Translations under genes and position numbers: made by a program | The notes under the pieces: model-generated | Databases searched by the model: none | Told to the model about the DNA's origin: nothing | What the model saw: only the letters and a program-made list of their open reading frames with translations | Source of the DNA: Sediminibacterium ginsengisoli | GTDB taxonomy: Bacteria > Bacteroidota > Bacteroidia > Chitinophagales > Chitinophagaceae | Length of the DNA: 17,015 nt | Direction: 5' to 3' | Assembly: GCA_943326215.1 (NCBI GenBank) | Contig: CALPSK010000001.1 | Coordinates: forward strand, 1 to 17,015 | Part shown: positions 7,422-14,714 of the stretch, piece by piece | How positions within the stretch are numbered: the first letter of the stretch is position 1 | Layout: the number at the start of each line of letters is the position of its first letter

Positions 7422-7943
7422 AGATTTATTTTTTTCTAAACTTAAGACTACCCCATTAATGCAATAACGTAATCCTGTGGGCGGGGGACCATCTTCAAAT
7501 ACATGTCCTAAATGTGCCTTACATTTTCCGCATTCAACCTCGGTACGACTCATACCAAGTGAGTTATCGGGTAAATATATAATGGATCCTTTGGTGATAG
7601 GTTCAAAAAAACTAGGCCAGCCACAACCACTTTCAAACTTGGCCGTACTTTTAAATAAGGGATTACCGCAGGCAGCACAATGAAAAGTGCCCACTTCCTT
7701 GCTGGTTTCAAAGGCACTAGTAAAAGGTCTTTCAGTGCCCTTTTGTCTTGCAATCTGATATACTTCTGGAGACAATACTTGTTTCCAAACACTATCCGGG
7801 AGCACTAGCTTCTCTTTACTGGTAGTTGAATAGTACTTGTTTTCGCTTGCTGACATAGGAACTTTTTTTAATGGGTTATTATTGGGCGACTGAGAGCAGG
7901 CCCCCGTGCTTAATAGTAGTAAACAAAAGATGATTTTATACAT
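7419..7943 (-). CDS. msrB: Peptide-methionine (R)-S-oxide reductase MsrB, lipoprotein form
   Basis: MsrB reduces the R form of methionine sulfoxide in damaged proteins. The 174-residue product starts with a lipoprotein signal whose lipobox ends at Cys16 (STGAC), so it should act outside the cytoplasm, anchored to a membrane. The MsrB domain spans about 48-171. Two CXXC pairs (Cys89/Cys92 and Cys138/Cys141) match the structural zinc site, GCGWPSF (106-112) is the family signature, and Cys161 in RYCINGVVL is the catalytic position. Cys107 in the GCGWPSF motif could be the recycling cysteine. The catalytic core is complete. The gene is convergent with the DUF5690 gene. A near-consensus -7 box (TATTTTTA on the minus strand, 7968-7961) lies 17 nt before the ATG. 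A thioredoxin-like partner is needed for turnover; the TlpA-like protein in this window is a possible but unproven candidate. Confidence 0.95.
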   Translation of the reverse strand: MYKIIFCLLLLSTGACSQSPNNNPLKKVPMSASENKYYSTTSKEKLVLPDSVWKQVLSPEVYQIARQKGTERPFTSAFETSKEVGTFHCAACGNPLFKSTAKFESGCGWPSFFEPITKGSIIYLPDNSLGMSRTEVECGKCKAHLGHVFEDGPPPTGLRYCINGVVLSLEKNKS

Positions 7944-8055
7944 AGCGCTTATTTCAATGTTAAAAATACTAACAACTATTCATCTATTTTGTTTAGATAC
8001 TTATAAATTTTTAGCAATATCGAAATTTTCACAATTAAGATTTAAGTCAATTTTG

Positions 8056-8063
8056 TATCTTTG
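8056..8063 (+). promoter_or_regulatory. Candidate -7 box for adk
   Basis: TATCTTTG matches TAnnTTTG exactly and lies 16 nt before the adk ATG at 8080. A start of transcription about 5 nt downstream would leave a leader of only about 10-13 nt with no room for a normal Shine-Dalgarno sequence. No clear TTG at -33 is visible. Confidence 0.5.
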
Positions 8064-8079
8064 AACTCAACCCTAGACT

Positions 8080-8655
8080 ATGTTTAATTTAATCTTATTT
8101 GGCCCTCCGGGCAGCGGCAAAGGAACTCAAAGTGAAAATATCATTGAATCTTTTGGCTTACAACACCTTAGCACTGGAAATTTATTAAGAACAGAAATGG
8201 GGAATCAAACCGTTTTAGGTATGGAAGCCAAGCGCTATATGGATGCGGGTCAACTGGTACCAGATGCGGTAGTGATTGGTATGGTAGGAAATTTTATGGA
8301 TGCGCACCCCGATGCCAAAGGATTTTTATTTGATGGTTTTCCACGTACCACCGCTCAGTGTATTGCTTTAGATGCTTTACTAAAAGAAAAAAATAATGAG
8401 ATTAATGTGGTGCTTGCATTAGAAGTGAGTGAAGAGGAATTAGTAAAAAGATTATTAGGCCGTGGTTTAACATCGGGAAGAAGCGATGATACCAACGAAA
8501 CTATTATACGCGCTAGAATTCAAGAGTATCATGATAAAACGACTGCGGTTGCTACTTACTATGCACAGTTTAATAAAGTAGTAGGCATAACAGGAGAAGG
8601 AACTGTAGAAACTATTTATGCCGATTTAAAAAAAGAAATTGATGCTAGAATTTAA
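8080..8655 (+). CDS. adk: Adenylate kinase
   Basis: Adenylate kinase interconverts ATP + AMP and 2 ADP in the cytoplasm and is essential for nucleotide balance. The 191-residue protein has the P-loop GPPGSGKGT (8-16), the AMP-binding STGNLLR region (31-37), DGFPRT (85-90) and the LID region with GRG followed by RSDDTNETIIRAR (about 127-146). The LID is the short, non-zinc type, and the total length fits the short bacterial form. The ATG chosen puts the P-loop at the normal distance from the N-terminus. The gene stands alone: a promoter box lies just upstream and a strong hairpin terminator starts 21 bp after the stop. In many Bacteroidota adk lies near hpt or obg rather than in the ribosomal-protein cluster; here neither is present. 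Confidence 0.97.
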   Translation: MFNLILFGPPGSGKGTQSENIIESFGLQHLSTGNLLRTEMGNQTVLGMEAKRYMDAGQLVPDAVVIGMVGNFMDAHPDAKGFLFDGFPRTTAQCIALDALLKEKNNEINVVLALEVSEEELVKRLLGRGLTSGRSDDTNETIIRARIQEYHDKTTAVATYYAQFNKVVGITGEGTVETIYADLKKEIDARI

Positions 8656-8676
8656 TTAGTAAAATAATCTAGTATA

Positions 8677-8712
8677 AAAAAAGGAGTCCCAATTTATCGG
8701 GACTCCTTTTTT
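8677..8712. terminator. Strong bidirectional terminator between adk and fabG
   Basis: A perfect 14-bp stem (8677-8690 with 8699-8712) closes an 8-nt loop. The core is GGAGTCCC paired with GGGACTCC, flanked by six A on the left and six T on the right, so each strand shows a hairpin followed by a T tract. It sits between the convergent adk (ends 8655) and fabG (ends 8765) genes and should stop both transcripts. Confidence 0.92.
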
Positions 8713-8764
8713 ATTATATACAAATATTTTATTAATACAATCTATACAAATTATATTTAGTTTA

Positions 8765-9520
8765 TTAAATATTCAAACCACCGCAAGCGCTAATGACTTG
8801 TCCTGTGATATAGCTACTTAAATCACTTGCTAAAAATAAAGTAGTATTCGCAATTTCTTCTGCTTTACCAAAACGTCCCAAAGGAATTTTATCTAAGAAA
8901 GCTTTTCCAGCATCTCCTTCGTTTAAATAATGCGTCATATCGGTTTCTACAAATCCAGGCGCAATGGCATTGCATCTTATATTACGACTGCCTATTTCTA
9001 AAGCAATAGACTTTGTAAATCCAATGATACCCGCCTTGCTAGCTGCATAACTACTTTGTCCTGCATTGCCACGAATACCAATAATTGAACTCATATTAAT
9101 AATACTACCGCTCTTTGCTTTCATCATAGGGCGTATCACTTGCTTAGTCATATTGTATACGCTTTTCAAATTCGTATTCATTACATCATCCCATTGTTCC
9201 GGGGTCATGCGTAATAATAAATTATCTTTTGAAATGCCTGCATTGTTCACACAAATATCTACTGTACCAAATGCTGCTACTACATCATTCACGAAACTTT
9301 CACAGGCTGCAAAATCGGCTGCATTGGCTTGATAGGCTTTTGCTTTCACACCTAATTTTTCTATTTCAGTCACTAGCTGGTTTGCCTTCTCTGTACTGCT
9401 ATCGCTCACATAAGTGAATGCGATATGGGCGCCCTGTTCTGCTAATTTTAAAGCAATGGCTGCACCAATACCTCTAGCGGCTCCAGTTACAATGGCTACT
9501 TTTCCTGTTAATAGTTTCAT
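8765..9520 (-). CDS. fabG: 3-oxoacyl-[ACP] reductase FabG (short-chain dehydrogenase)
   Basis: FabG carries out the NADPH-dependent reduction of 3-oxoacyl-ACP in each cycle of fatty acid elongation. The 251-residue protein is a classical short-chain dehydrogenase: TGAARGIG cofactor loop (12-19), NNAG (92-95), and the catalytic tetrad Asn117, Ser145, Tyr158 and Lys162 in the order expected, followed by a PGFVETDM loop (188-195) typical of FabG. Similar enzymes that reduce other substrates exist, so the exact substrate is a family-level assignment, but the match to FabG is close throughout. Its ATG (9518-9520) overlaps the TAA of the upstream 68-residue gene by one base, suggesting translational coupling. 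It is the last gene of the lptB-GH3-ygjV-like-fabG cluster, ended by the terminator at 8677-8712. Confidence 0.93.
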   Translation of the reverse strand: MKLLTGKVAIVTGAARGIGAAIALKLAEQGAHIAFTYVSDSSTEKANQLVTEIEKLGVKAKAYQANAADFAACESFVNDVVAAFGTVDICVNNAGISKDNLLLRMTPEQWDDVMNTNLKSVYNMTKQVIRPMMKAKSGSIINMSSIIGIRGNAGQSSYAASKAGIIGFTKSIALEIGSRNIRCNAIAPGFVETDMTHYLNEGDAGKAFLDKIPLGRFGKAEEIANTTLFLASDLSSYITGQVISACGGLNI

Positions 9521-9726
9521 TATTTTTTATTTTTAATAAACCAATAAGTATGCATGAGTATAATACTAGCATTCACAAATATAATAGGATTATCCTGTTT
9601 TAAAAAACCATAGCTAATCCAAAGAATACTACCGGACATATTAACCATCCTTAATTTTCTTTGATCTTGTATTCCAAATGAACATACTACAACAGCAGTT
9701 GCTATCCATCCTAAGGTATCAATCAT
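9520..9726 (-). CDS. Small three-helix membrane protein, YgjV/SemiSWEET-like
   Basis: This 68-residue protein is almost entirely three predicted membrane helices (about 4-21, 26-44 and 47-64) and ends with a basic tail (IKNKK). The pattern LGWIATAVVVCSFG, then a short charged turn (QDQRKLRMVN), then a helix ending in SYGFL, then a third helix, resembles one repeat of the YgjV family and, more loosely, the three-helix SemiSWEET/PQ-loop half-transporters that work as dimers. It lacks the classical PQ pair in helix 1. It is a real gene: it fits between the GH3 gene (13-bp gap) and fabG (one-base stop/start overlap) in the same frame-to-frame packing as an operon. Its function is unknown; any link to lipid or sugar movement is only suggested by the neighbours. 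Confidence 0.75.
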   Translation of the reverse strand: MIDTLGWIATAVVVCSFGIQDQRKLRMVNMSGSILWISYGFLKQDNPIIFVNASIILMHTYWFIKNKK

Positions 9727-9739
9727 TGTATTTATTTTA

Positions 9740-11254
9740 TTATCCAGCTTGGTGAATCAATTTCAATTCTTCTACAAATTTACGCTCATTCGATAGTCTT
9801 GGTACTTTATGTTGTCCCCCTAGTTTTCCTTTTTGTTTCAACCATTCATGAAAACAACCTGCTTTCACTGCTGTTATTTGCGGAAGGCCTAGGGCTATAT
9901 TTTTATGTCTCTTCGCCTCATAGTCACTATTGGCTGCTTGTAAATTTTTATCTAATAAATGGGTAAAGGCTTCTAGGTCTTTAGGGTTTTCATCAAATTC
10001 AATTAACCATTCATGGGCACCTGTATTTTGATCCGACATATAAATAGGTGCTGCTGTATATTCTTTAATACTAAGGCCCATCGCAGAGCAGGTTTCACTA
10101 ATAGCTTTATCGCTATTGTCTGCAATAAGCTCTTCCCCGAATGCATTGATATATTGTTTTAATCTTCCACTTACTTTAATACGGAAAGGACTTGTACTTA
10201 CAAATTGAATAGTGTCTCCTACTAAATAACGCCAGAGTCCTCCATTGGTGCTAATCACTATCGCATAATTTTTTCCTACCACTACTTTATTTAATCCATA
10301 AGTAATAGGATGTGGTTTGCCATATTCCTCCACTGGCATGAACTCATAAAATATACCATGATGTAAATAGAGTAACATGCCTTCTTCGTTAATTCTATCT
10401 TGCGCCGCAAAAAAACCTTCACTGGCATTGTATATTTCTATATAATTACAATTGGGTCCAATGACTTTTTTAAATTGTTCTTTATAAGGCGTGAAAGAAA
10501 CACCCCCGTGAATATATAATTCAAAATTGGGCCAAACTTCTTTTATGTTTGCCTTTCCCGTAATGTCTAAAATTCTTTTTAGTAAAACCAAGGTCCATGT
10601 AGGCACACCCGCAATAGAAGTGACGTTTTCTTCAATGGTGCTTTGTGCTAAACTTTCAATTTTGCTTTCCCATTCATCCATTAAGGCAATGGATAATTCG
10701 GGTGTACGAATAAAGCCTGCCCAGAAAGGAGAATTTTCTAATAAGACCGCACTTAAATCACCAAATTGAATATCATCTTTAATAGGATGCACTTGATGAC
10801 TTCCTCCAATGACTAGTGACTTGCCTGTAAGTAAATCACTATCGGGTAGTACATGATAATAACTAGTAAGTACATCTTTGGCTGCTTGAAAATGATTATC
10901 CTCAATACTTTCTTTAGTCAGTGGAATAAATTTACTTTTATCACTGGTGGTGCCGCTACTCTTTGCAAACCACTGTACGGGCGTGTTCCAGAGTATACCC
11001 TCTTCTGCTTCTAATATTTGTTCTATATAGGGTTTGAGGTCTTCGTATTCGTGAATAGGAACAGTGGCTTTAAATTTACGAATATTAAATATCTCTGCAA
11101 ACTGATATTTTAAACCAAACTGTGTATACTGACCATGTGTAATTAAATCTTGTAAGACTTCTCTTTGTGCTGAAATGGGATCATTCACCCAATGTTCAAT
11201 TTGCCCGTAACGAAGGCGCGCTAATCTTGATAATGCCGGGCTAAATATTTTCAT
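9740..11254 (-). CDS. GH3 auxin-responsive promoter family protein (acyl-adenylating enzyme-like)
   Basis: This 504-residue protein belongs to the GH3 family, known in plants for adenylating jasmonate or auxin and joining it to amino acids. Visible nucleotide-binding motifs are SSGTTSDKS (99-107), YNASEGFF (275-282), GDTIQF (346-351) and SGRLKQYINAFGEEL (362-376), all in the usual order of the acyl-adenylate superfamily, so it is likely active. Bacterial GH3 proteins are widespread in Bacteroidota, but to my knowledge the substrate is not established. Length is slightly shorter than plant GH3 (about 580-610), and plant-type acceptor specificity cannot be inferred. It lies 7 bp after lptB and 13 bp before the small membrane protein, with fabG last. 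This neighbourhood suggests a role in fatty-acid or envelope-lipid chemistry, which is inference. Confidence 0.92.
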   Translation of the reverse strand: MKIFSPALSRLARLRYGQIEHWVNDPISAQREVLQDLITHGQYTQFGLKYQFAEIFNIRKFKATVPIHEYEDLKPYIEQILEAEEGILWNTPVQWFAKSSGTTSDKSKFIPLTKESIEDNHFQAAKDVLTSYYHVLPDSDLLTGKSLVIGGSHQVHPIKDDIQFGDLSAVLLENSPFWAGFIRTPELSIALMDEWESKIESLAQSTIEENVTSIAGVPTWTLVLLKRILDITGKANIKEVWPNFELYIHGGVSFTPYKEQFKKVIGPNCNYIEIYNASEGFFAAQDRINEEGMLLYLHHGIFYEFMPVEEYGKPHPITYGLNKVVVGKNYAIVISTNGGLWRYLVGDTIQFVSTSPFRIKVSGRLKQYINAFGEELIADNSDKAISETCSAMGLSIKEYTAAPIYMSDQNTGAHEWLIEFDENPKDLEAFTHLLDKNLQAANSDYEAKRHKNIALGLPQITAVKAGCFHEWLKQKGKLGGQHKVPRLSNERKFVEELKLIHQAG

Positions 11255-11261
11255 TACTTAC

Positions 11262-12029
11262 TTATCTTGCTTTCTGGCCCATTTCAATGATCCAGTCTTT
11301 GCGTTTTAATTCAAAGTTGGTGCCTAAGTATAAACGACGCACTTGATCATCCTCTGCTAATTCTTCTGCAGTGCCATGTTTAAATATTTTTCCTTCAATT
11401 AATAAATAAGCTCTATCACAAATAGAAAGCGTTTCATTTACATTATGATCTGTAATTAAAATACCAATGTCTTTTAATTTTAATCTAGCCACTACCGACT
11501 GAATATCTTCTACTGCAATCGGATCCACTCCCGCAAAGGGTTCATCTAATAAAATAAATTTAGGATCTACGGCAAGCGCTCTGGCAATTTCAGTTCTTCT
11601 TCTTTCTCCTCCACTTAAACTATCACCATTATTATTACGCACTTGATGCAAATTAAATTCATCTAATAGACTCTCTAATTTAAATTCTCTTTCGCCTTTA
11701 GTGAGTTTGGTCATTTCTAAAACAGCCATAATATTATCTGCCACCGTTAACTTTCTAAACACACTGGCTTCCTGTGGTAAATAACCTAGGCCCATTTGTG
11801 CTCTTTTATACATAGGTAGCTTAGTAATATCTTCATCATTTAAGAATACACGACCTTCATCGGGGGCTATTAAACCTACCACCATATAGAAAGTGGTGGT
11901 CTTGCCTGCACCATTGGGTCCCAATAAGCCCACAATCTCTCCTTGTTTCACAGAAATGCTTACTTGGTCCACAACTTTGCGGCCCTTGTATTGCTTAATT
12001 AGTTTATCGGTATGTATGGCAAGTATCAC
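11262..12029 (-). CDS. lptB: LPS export ABC transporter ATP-binding protein LptB
   Basis: LptB is the cytoplasmic ATPase that, with LptF and LptG, extracts lipopolysaccharide from the inner membrane and pushes it along the Lpt bridge. The 255-residue protein has Walker [10 protein letters not shown] (37-45), the Q-loop Gln86 in YLPQEASVF, signature LSGGE (138-142), Walker B with [13 protein letters not shown] (158-170) and the switch His195. The [18 protein letters not shown] run and the AGVDPIAV segment are characteristic of LptB. The start is GTG at 12029; no in-frame ATG exists near the N-terminus and a stop lies four codons upstream, so GTG is well supported. A -7 box lies 14 nt before it. 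A tail of about 15 residues beyond the E. coli length is present. It is the first gene of the GH3/fabG cluster; lptF and lptG are not in the window. Confidence 0.95.
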   Translation of the reverse strand: MILAIHTDKLIKQYKGRKVVDQVSISVKQGEIVGLLGPNGAGKTTTFYMVVGLIAPDEGRVFLNDEDITKLPMYKRAQMGLGYLPQEASVFRKLTVADNIMAVLEMTKLTKGEREFKLESLLDEFNLHQVRNNNGDSLSGGERRRTEIARALAVDPKFILLDEPFAGVDPIAVEDIQSVVARLKLKDIGILITDHNVNETLSICDRAYLLIEGKIFKHGTAEELAEDDQVRRLYLGTNFELKRKDWIIEMGQKAR

Positions 12030-12043
12030 AATAGAAATTTACA

Positions 12044-12051
12044 CAAAAATA
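12044..12051 (-). promoter_or_regulatory. Candidate -7 box for the lptB-GH3-fabG operon
   Basis: The minus strand reads TATTTTTG, an exact TAnnTTTG match, 14 nt before the GTG start at 12029. The implied leader is about 8-11 nt. It is back to back with the metF box at 12095-12102, so the 139-bp gap holds two divergent promoters. No TTG at the -33 distance is visible. Confidence 0.48.
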
Positions 12052-12094
12052 AGGGTAAATAGGGCTTTTCGACCTATAGCTTAATAATATTATA

Positions 12095-12102
12095 TATTTT
12101 TG
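12095..12102 (+). promoter_or_regulatory. Candidate -7 box for metF
   Basis: TATTTTTG is an exact TAnnTTTG match, 66 nt before the metF ATG at 12169. It would give a leader of about 60 nt, the longest in this window, which contains the inverted repeat at 12124-12139. No TTG at -33 is seen. Confidence 0.42.
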
Positions 12103-12123
12103 CATCATAGCGTCTTGCGTTAG

Positions 12124-12139
12124 GTTTCTATTTAGAAAC
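12124..12139 (+). repeat. Short perfect inverted repeat in the metF leader
   Basis: GTTTCTA (12124-12130) and TAGAAAC (12133-12139) form a 7-bp perfect inverted repeat separated by TT. As RNA it would be a tight hairpin; as DNA it could be an operator. It does not match the SAM-binding RNA classes I can recall, and no T tract follows, so its role is open. Confidence 0.4.
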
Positions 12140-12168
12140 AACCCAAACACTAGTAAAGCAAATTGAAT

Positions 12169-13122
12169 ATGAAGGTTACGGAACATTTGGCGAAAGCCAA
12201 GGACACATTAGTGTCGTTTGAGGTACTACCTCCTCTAAAAGGTAAAACCATTTCTTATATATATGAACATTTGGATCCCCTAATGGAATTTAAGCCATCG
12301 TGGATAAATGTAACCTATCACCGTAGTGAGACTGTCACCAGAAAAAGAGAAGACGGTACAGAGGAAAAAATAGATGTGCGTAAACGACCCGGCACGGTAG
12401 GTATTTGTGCGGCCATAATGAATCACTATAATGTAGATGCAGTGCCCCATATTATTTGTGGTGGTTTTTCAAAAAGAGAAACAGAAGACGCCTTAATTGA
12501 TTTACAATTTTTAGGTATTGATAATTTACTAGTTTTAAGAGGAGACGCTGAAAAAAATCAAAAAACATTTGTTCCAGAACCCAATGGTAATAAGCAGGCT
12601 ATTGAATTATTAGAGCAAGTAGTGGGATTGAATAAGGGAGAATATTTAGATAAAGATATAGTGAACGGCAGCAAGACTAATTTTTGCATGGGCGTGTCGG
12701 GTTATCCTGAAAAACATTTTGAAGCGCCTTCTATGGAATTTGATTTACAAAGAGCAAAAGATAAAGTAGATGCAGGTGCTGAATATATTATGACACAAAT
12801 GTTTTTTGACAACAAAAAATATTTTGACTATGTAGATGCTTGTAGAAGCATTGGTATTACAGTGCCTATTATTCCAGGACTGAAGCCTATTACCAATAAA
12901 AAGCAGTTAACTATTTTACCGAATATTTTTTATGTAGATATTCCTTCGGATTTAAGAAACGCAATGCTAGCAGCCAGCACCGACGAAGCTTGTGAGCAAG
13001 TAGGCACCGAGTGGTTAATTGCACAAAGTAAGGAGCTGAAAGCCAGCGGTGTACCCGTTTTACATTACTATACCTTGGGCAAGCCGAAGGTGGTTAAAGA
13101 TGTAGTGGCCGCTGTATTTTAG
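12169..13122 (+). CDS. metF: 5,10-methylenetetrahydrofolate reductase [NAD(P)H] MetF
   Basis: MetF is the FAD enzyme that reduces methylenetetrahydrofolate to 5-methyltetrahydrofolate, the methyl donor for methionine synthesis. The 317-residue protein is a TIM-barrel of the family's usual bacterial length. Visible are the catalytic Glu18 in FEVLPP (17-22), the PHIICGG strand (93-99), LRGD (123-126) whose Asp is the flavin-tuning residue in E. coli, and TQMFFD (209-214), then PIIPGLKPI (233-241) and HYYTLGK (299-305). I prefer the ATG at 12169 to the in-frame TTG at 12163, two codons upstream, because ATG is the stronger start and the N-terminus then matches family length. It is divergent from lptB and its stop is 3 bp from the stop of the convergent TlpA-like gene. 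No methionine synthase gene is in the window. Confidence 0.95.
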   Translation: MKVTEHLAKAKDTLVSFEVLPPLKGKTISYIYEHLDPLMEFKPSWINVTYHRSETVTRKREDGTEEKIDVRKRPGTVGICAAIMNHYNVDAVPHIICGGFSKRETEDALIDLQFLGIDNLLVLRGDAEKNQKTFVPEPNGNKQAIELLEQVVGLNKGEYLDKDIVNGSKTNFCMGVSGYPEKHFEAPSMEFDLQRAKDKVDAGAEYIMTQMFFDNKKYFDYVDACRSIGITVPIIPGLKPITNKKQLTILPNIFYVDIPSDLRNAMLAASTDEACEQVGTEWLIAQSKELKASGVPVLHYYTLGKPKVVKDVVAAVF

Positions 13123-13125
13123 TAA

Positions 13126-14625
13126 TTAATTTTTAGGCGCCGATTTATTAATCGCGTTTTGTAAAAAATCGTTGAACTGTTCTAAGCTTAAATTTTTAGC
13201 CAGAATTTTCTTATTACTATCTAATAAATAAAAAGTGGGTGTTTTAAAAACATCATACTGTTGACGAATAGTGGTAGGCAGGCCTGCTTTAATTTCTTTA
13301 TTTAAATCCTCTTCTGTTTGATAAGCGTGGGTCCAGTCCTCTAAATGGTTTTCTTGAATAAAAGTTTTCCATGCGCCTACTTCTTTAAAATTAGTATTGA
13401 CTGAAAATATTTTTACGTTTAAATTTTTCCAAGAAGCTTTGTAAAAAGAATCCAGTCTTGGAATTTCTACTTTACAATGACTGCAAGTAGGGTCCCAAAA
13501 AGCAATAAAGGTATAGGGCGCTTTTTGATCATACAAAGAAACTTTTTTATTCTCTGGCGTGTTAATAATCAAGCTAGGCGCGGCTAAACCTAACTGATTG
13601 GCCATCATACTGTAGGCCCTTTCTGTAATCGCTTTTTTAGAAGCCTCGTTTAATAATACCGTATCTCCTTTGGCAAAAAAGTTTTGAAACAAGTGTATAA
13701 ATACTTTTTCTTGTCCCATAAATTCTGGAGCAATATATTTATTGGTAAATTTAAAAAGCAAGAAAGGATAAATTTCTTTACCTGTTTTAGCCACTGTTAA
13801 TATATACTGCAGCTCTTCAATAATAGAATCGGGTTCGCGGGAAACATAGTTTTTAAAATATTCATCTAGCTTGTCTTCAAAAAAAGGGGTGCGCAGTAAA
13901 CGGTTATCATTAAAAACAACATCGTCCCAGAAATGATTTTTTACATAATAGTAAGGATAGAGTGAATCTAGCTTTCCATTGATAGTAGGTATGGCCGGGG
14001 CTTCTGGGCGTTGCATTACATTTAAAAAGAAGCTAGTCATGGAACCCGGATAGGTTTTTATCACATTGGTTCTTGCGGCTTTTACTTCCTTATCTTTATT
14101 TAAATACAATTCTTTAAAATTGGCAGAGTCTTTTGCACTCGTTGCTGTCTTGTATTTATTTTCAATGCTACTTAATTGCATTCCTAAATCATTCATTGAT
14201 TTGGAGTAGGCCTTAAAAATATCATTTTCTTTAGAGCCTATAATTTCAAATGCATTAAGAGATAGCGTATCTGCAATAATTTTAAAATGTTGATTTTCGT
14301 CAACTAAAAAATCAAATAAAATGGAATACTTGGGAGAGATTATAAAATAAATACCTGGTGTTAATTTCGTTTTAGATTTAAATACGCCTTCACTTTTTTC
14401 ATTTAGCAGTGCAGAATCGGCTAAAACCCTATTTCTTCCATAATTGGTCCCTAAATACAGTTTTGTATTTTGATAAGGCTTTAAAACTATTTCTATGGCG
14501 TGTCCTACTGGTGAAGCGCTTGTAATTGTTTTAGGCTTTGTATTTACTGCCCCCTTCGTATTTTGCGCTGTTAAGCATAGTGGTAATAGAAAGCCCGCCA
14601 TGAATGCAAATACTAATTTTCTCAT
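13126..14625 (-). CDS. Exported TlpA/ResA-like thioredoxin-fold protein with N-terminal DUF4369/DUF5106-like region
   Basis: This 499-residue protein is probably a periplasmic thiol-disulfide oxidoreductase. A Sec signal peptide covers residues 1-20 (cleavage likely after LTA, before QNT). Residues about 40-125 look like a DUF4369 beta domain and about 130-340 are helical, resembling DUF5106; both assignments rest on resemblance only. The C-terminal thioredoxin domain (about 350-490) has WDPTCSHCK with the redox pair Cys381/Cys384 and the cis-proline in KTPTFYLLD (Pro463). This multi-domain layout is common in Bacteroidota. Partners are unknown: it may reduce secreted proteins, support cytochrome maturation or recycle the lipoprotein MsrB. 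Its ATG is preceded by AAGGA six bases upstream, one of the few Shine-Dalgarno-like sequences here. It is monocistronic as far as visible. Confidence 0.88.
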   Translation of the reverse strand: MRKLVFAFMAGFLLPLCLTAQNTKGAVNTKPKTITSASPVGHAIEIVLKPYQNTKLYLGTNYGRNRVLADSALLNEKSEGVFKSKTKLTPGIYFIISPKYSILFDFLVDENQHFKIIADTLSLNAFEIIGSKENDIFKAYSKSMNDLGMQLSSIENKYKTATSAKDSANFKELYLNKDKEVKAARTNVIKTYPGSMTSFFLNVMQRPEAPAIPTINGKLDSLYPYYYVKNHFWDDVVFNDNRLLRTPFFEDKLDEYFKNYVSREPDSIIEELQYILTVAKTGKEIYPFLLFKFTNKYIAPEFMGQEKVFIHLFQNFFAKGDTVLLNEASKKAITERAYSMMANQLGLAAPSLIINTPENKKVSLYDQKAPYTFIAFWDPTCSHCKVEIPRLDSFYKASWKNLNVKIFSVNTNFKEVGAWKTFIQENHLEDWTHAYQTEEDLNKEIKAGLPTTIRQQYDVFKTPTFYLLDSNKKILAKNLSLEQFNDFLQNAINKSAPKN

Positions 14626-14701
14626 TGGATCCTTGTTTTATTTTCTTTATAAAAGCTGTGTAAAAATAACAATATATACCTTAAATATAATGCTTGGGTA
14701 G

Positions 14702-14709
14702 TACCTTTG
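14702..14709 (+). promoter_or_regulatory. Candidate -7 box overlapping the alternative start of rlmD
   Basis: TACCTTTG matches TAnnTTTG exactly and ends 5 nt before the GTG at 14715. If used, transcription would begin at or within a few bases of that GTG, giving a leaderless message, and the upstream in-frame TTG at 14694 could not be the start. No TTG at the -33 distance is seen. Confidence 0.42.
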
Positions 14710-14714
14710 TTTCC

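Noticed and set aside
7477..7792. Plus and minus alternative frames over msrB
   Set aside because: MsrB with complete zinc and catalytic cysteines is read in another frame, so these are shadows.
9066..9417. Plus-strand frames opposite fabG
   Set aside because: FabG has a full catalytic tetrad on the minus strand; these frames are hydrophobic shadows of it.
12103..12168. SAM riboswitch upstream of metF
   Set aside because: The leader is short with a single hairpin, and does not show the conserved cores of the SAM riboswitch classes that I can recall.
12004..12186. 60-codon minus-strand frame over the lptB/metF gap
   Set aside because: It overlaps both genes' starts and both candidate promoters, and has no recognisable sequence.
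13141..13154. Terminator for metF formed by the CGATT/AATCG hairpin
   Set aside because: The stem is 5 bp, lies in the coding end of the convergent gene and lacks a solid T tract after it.
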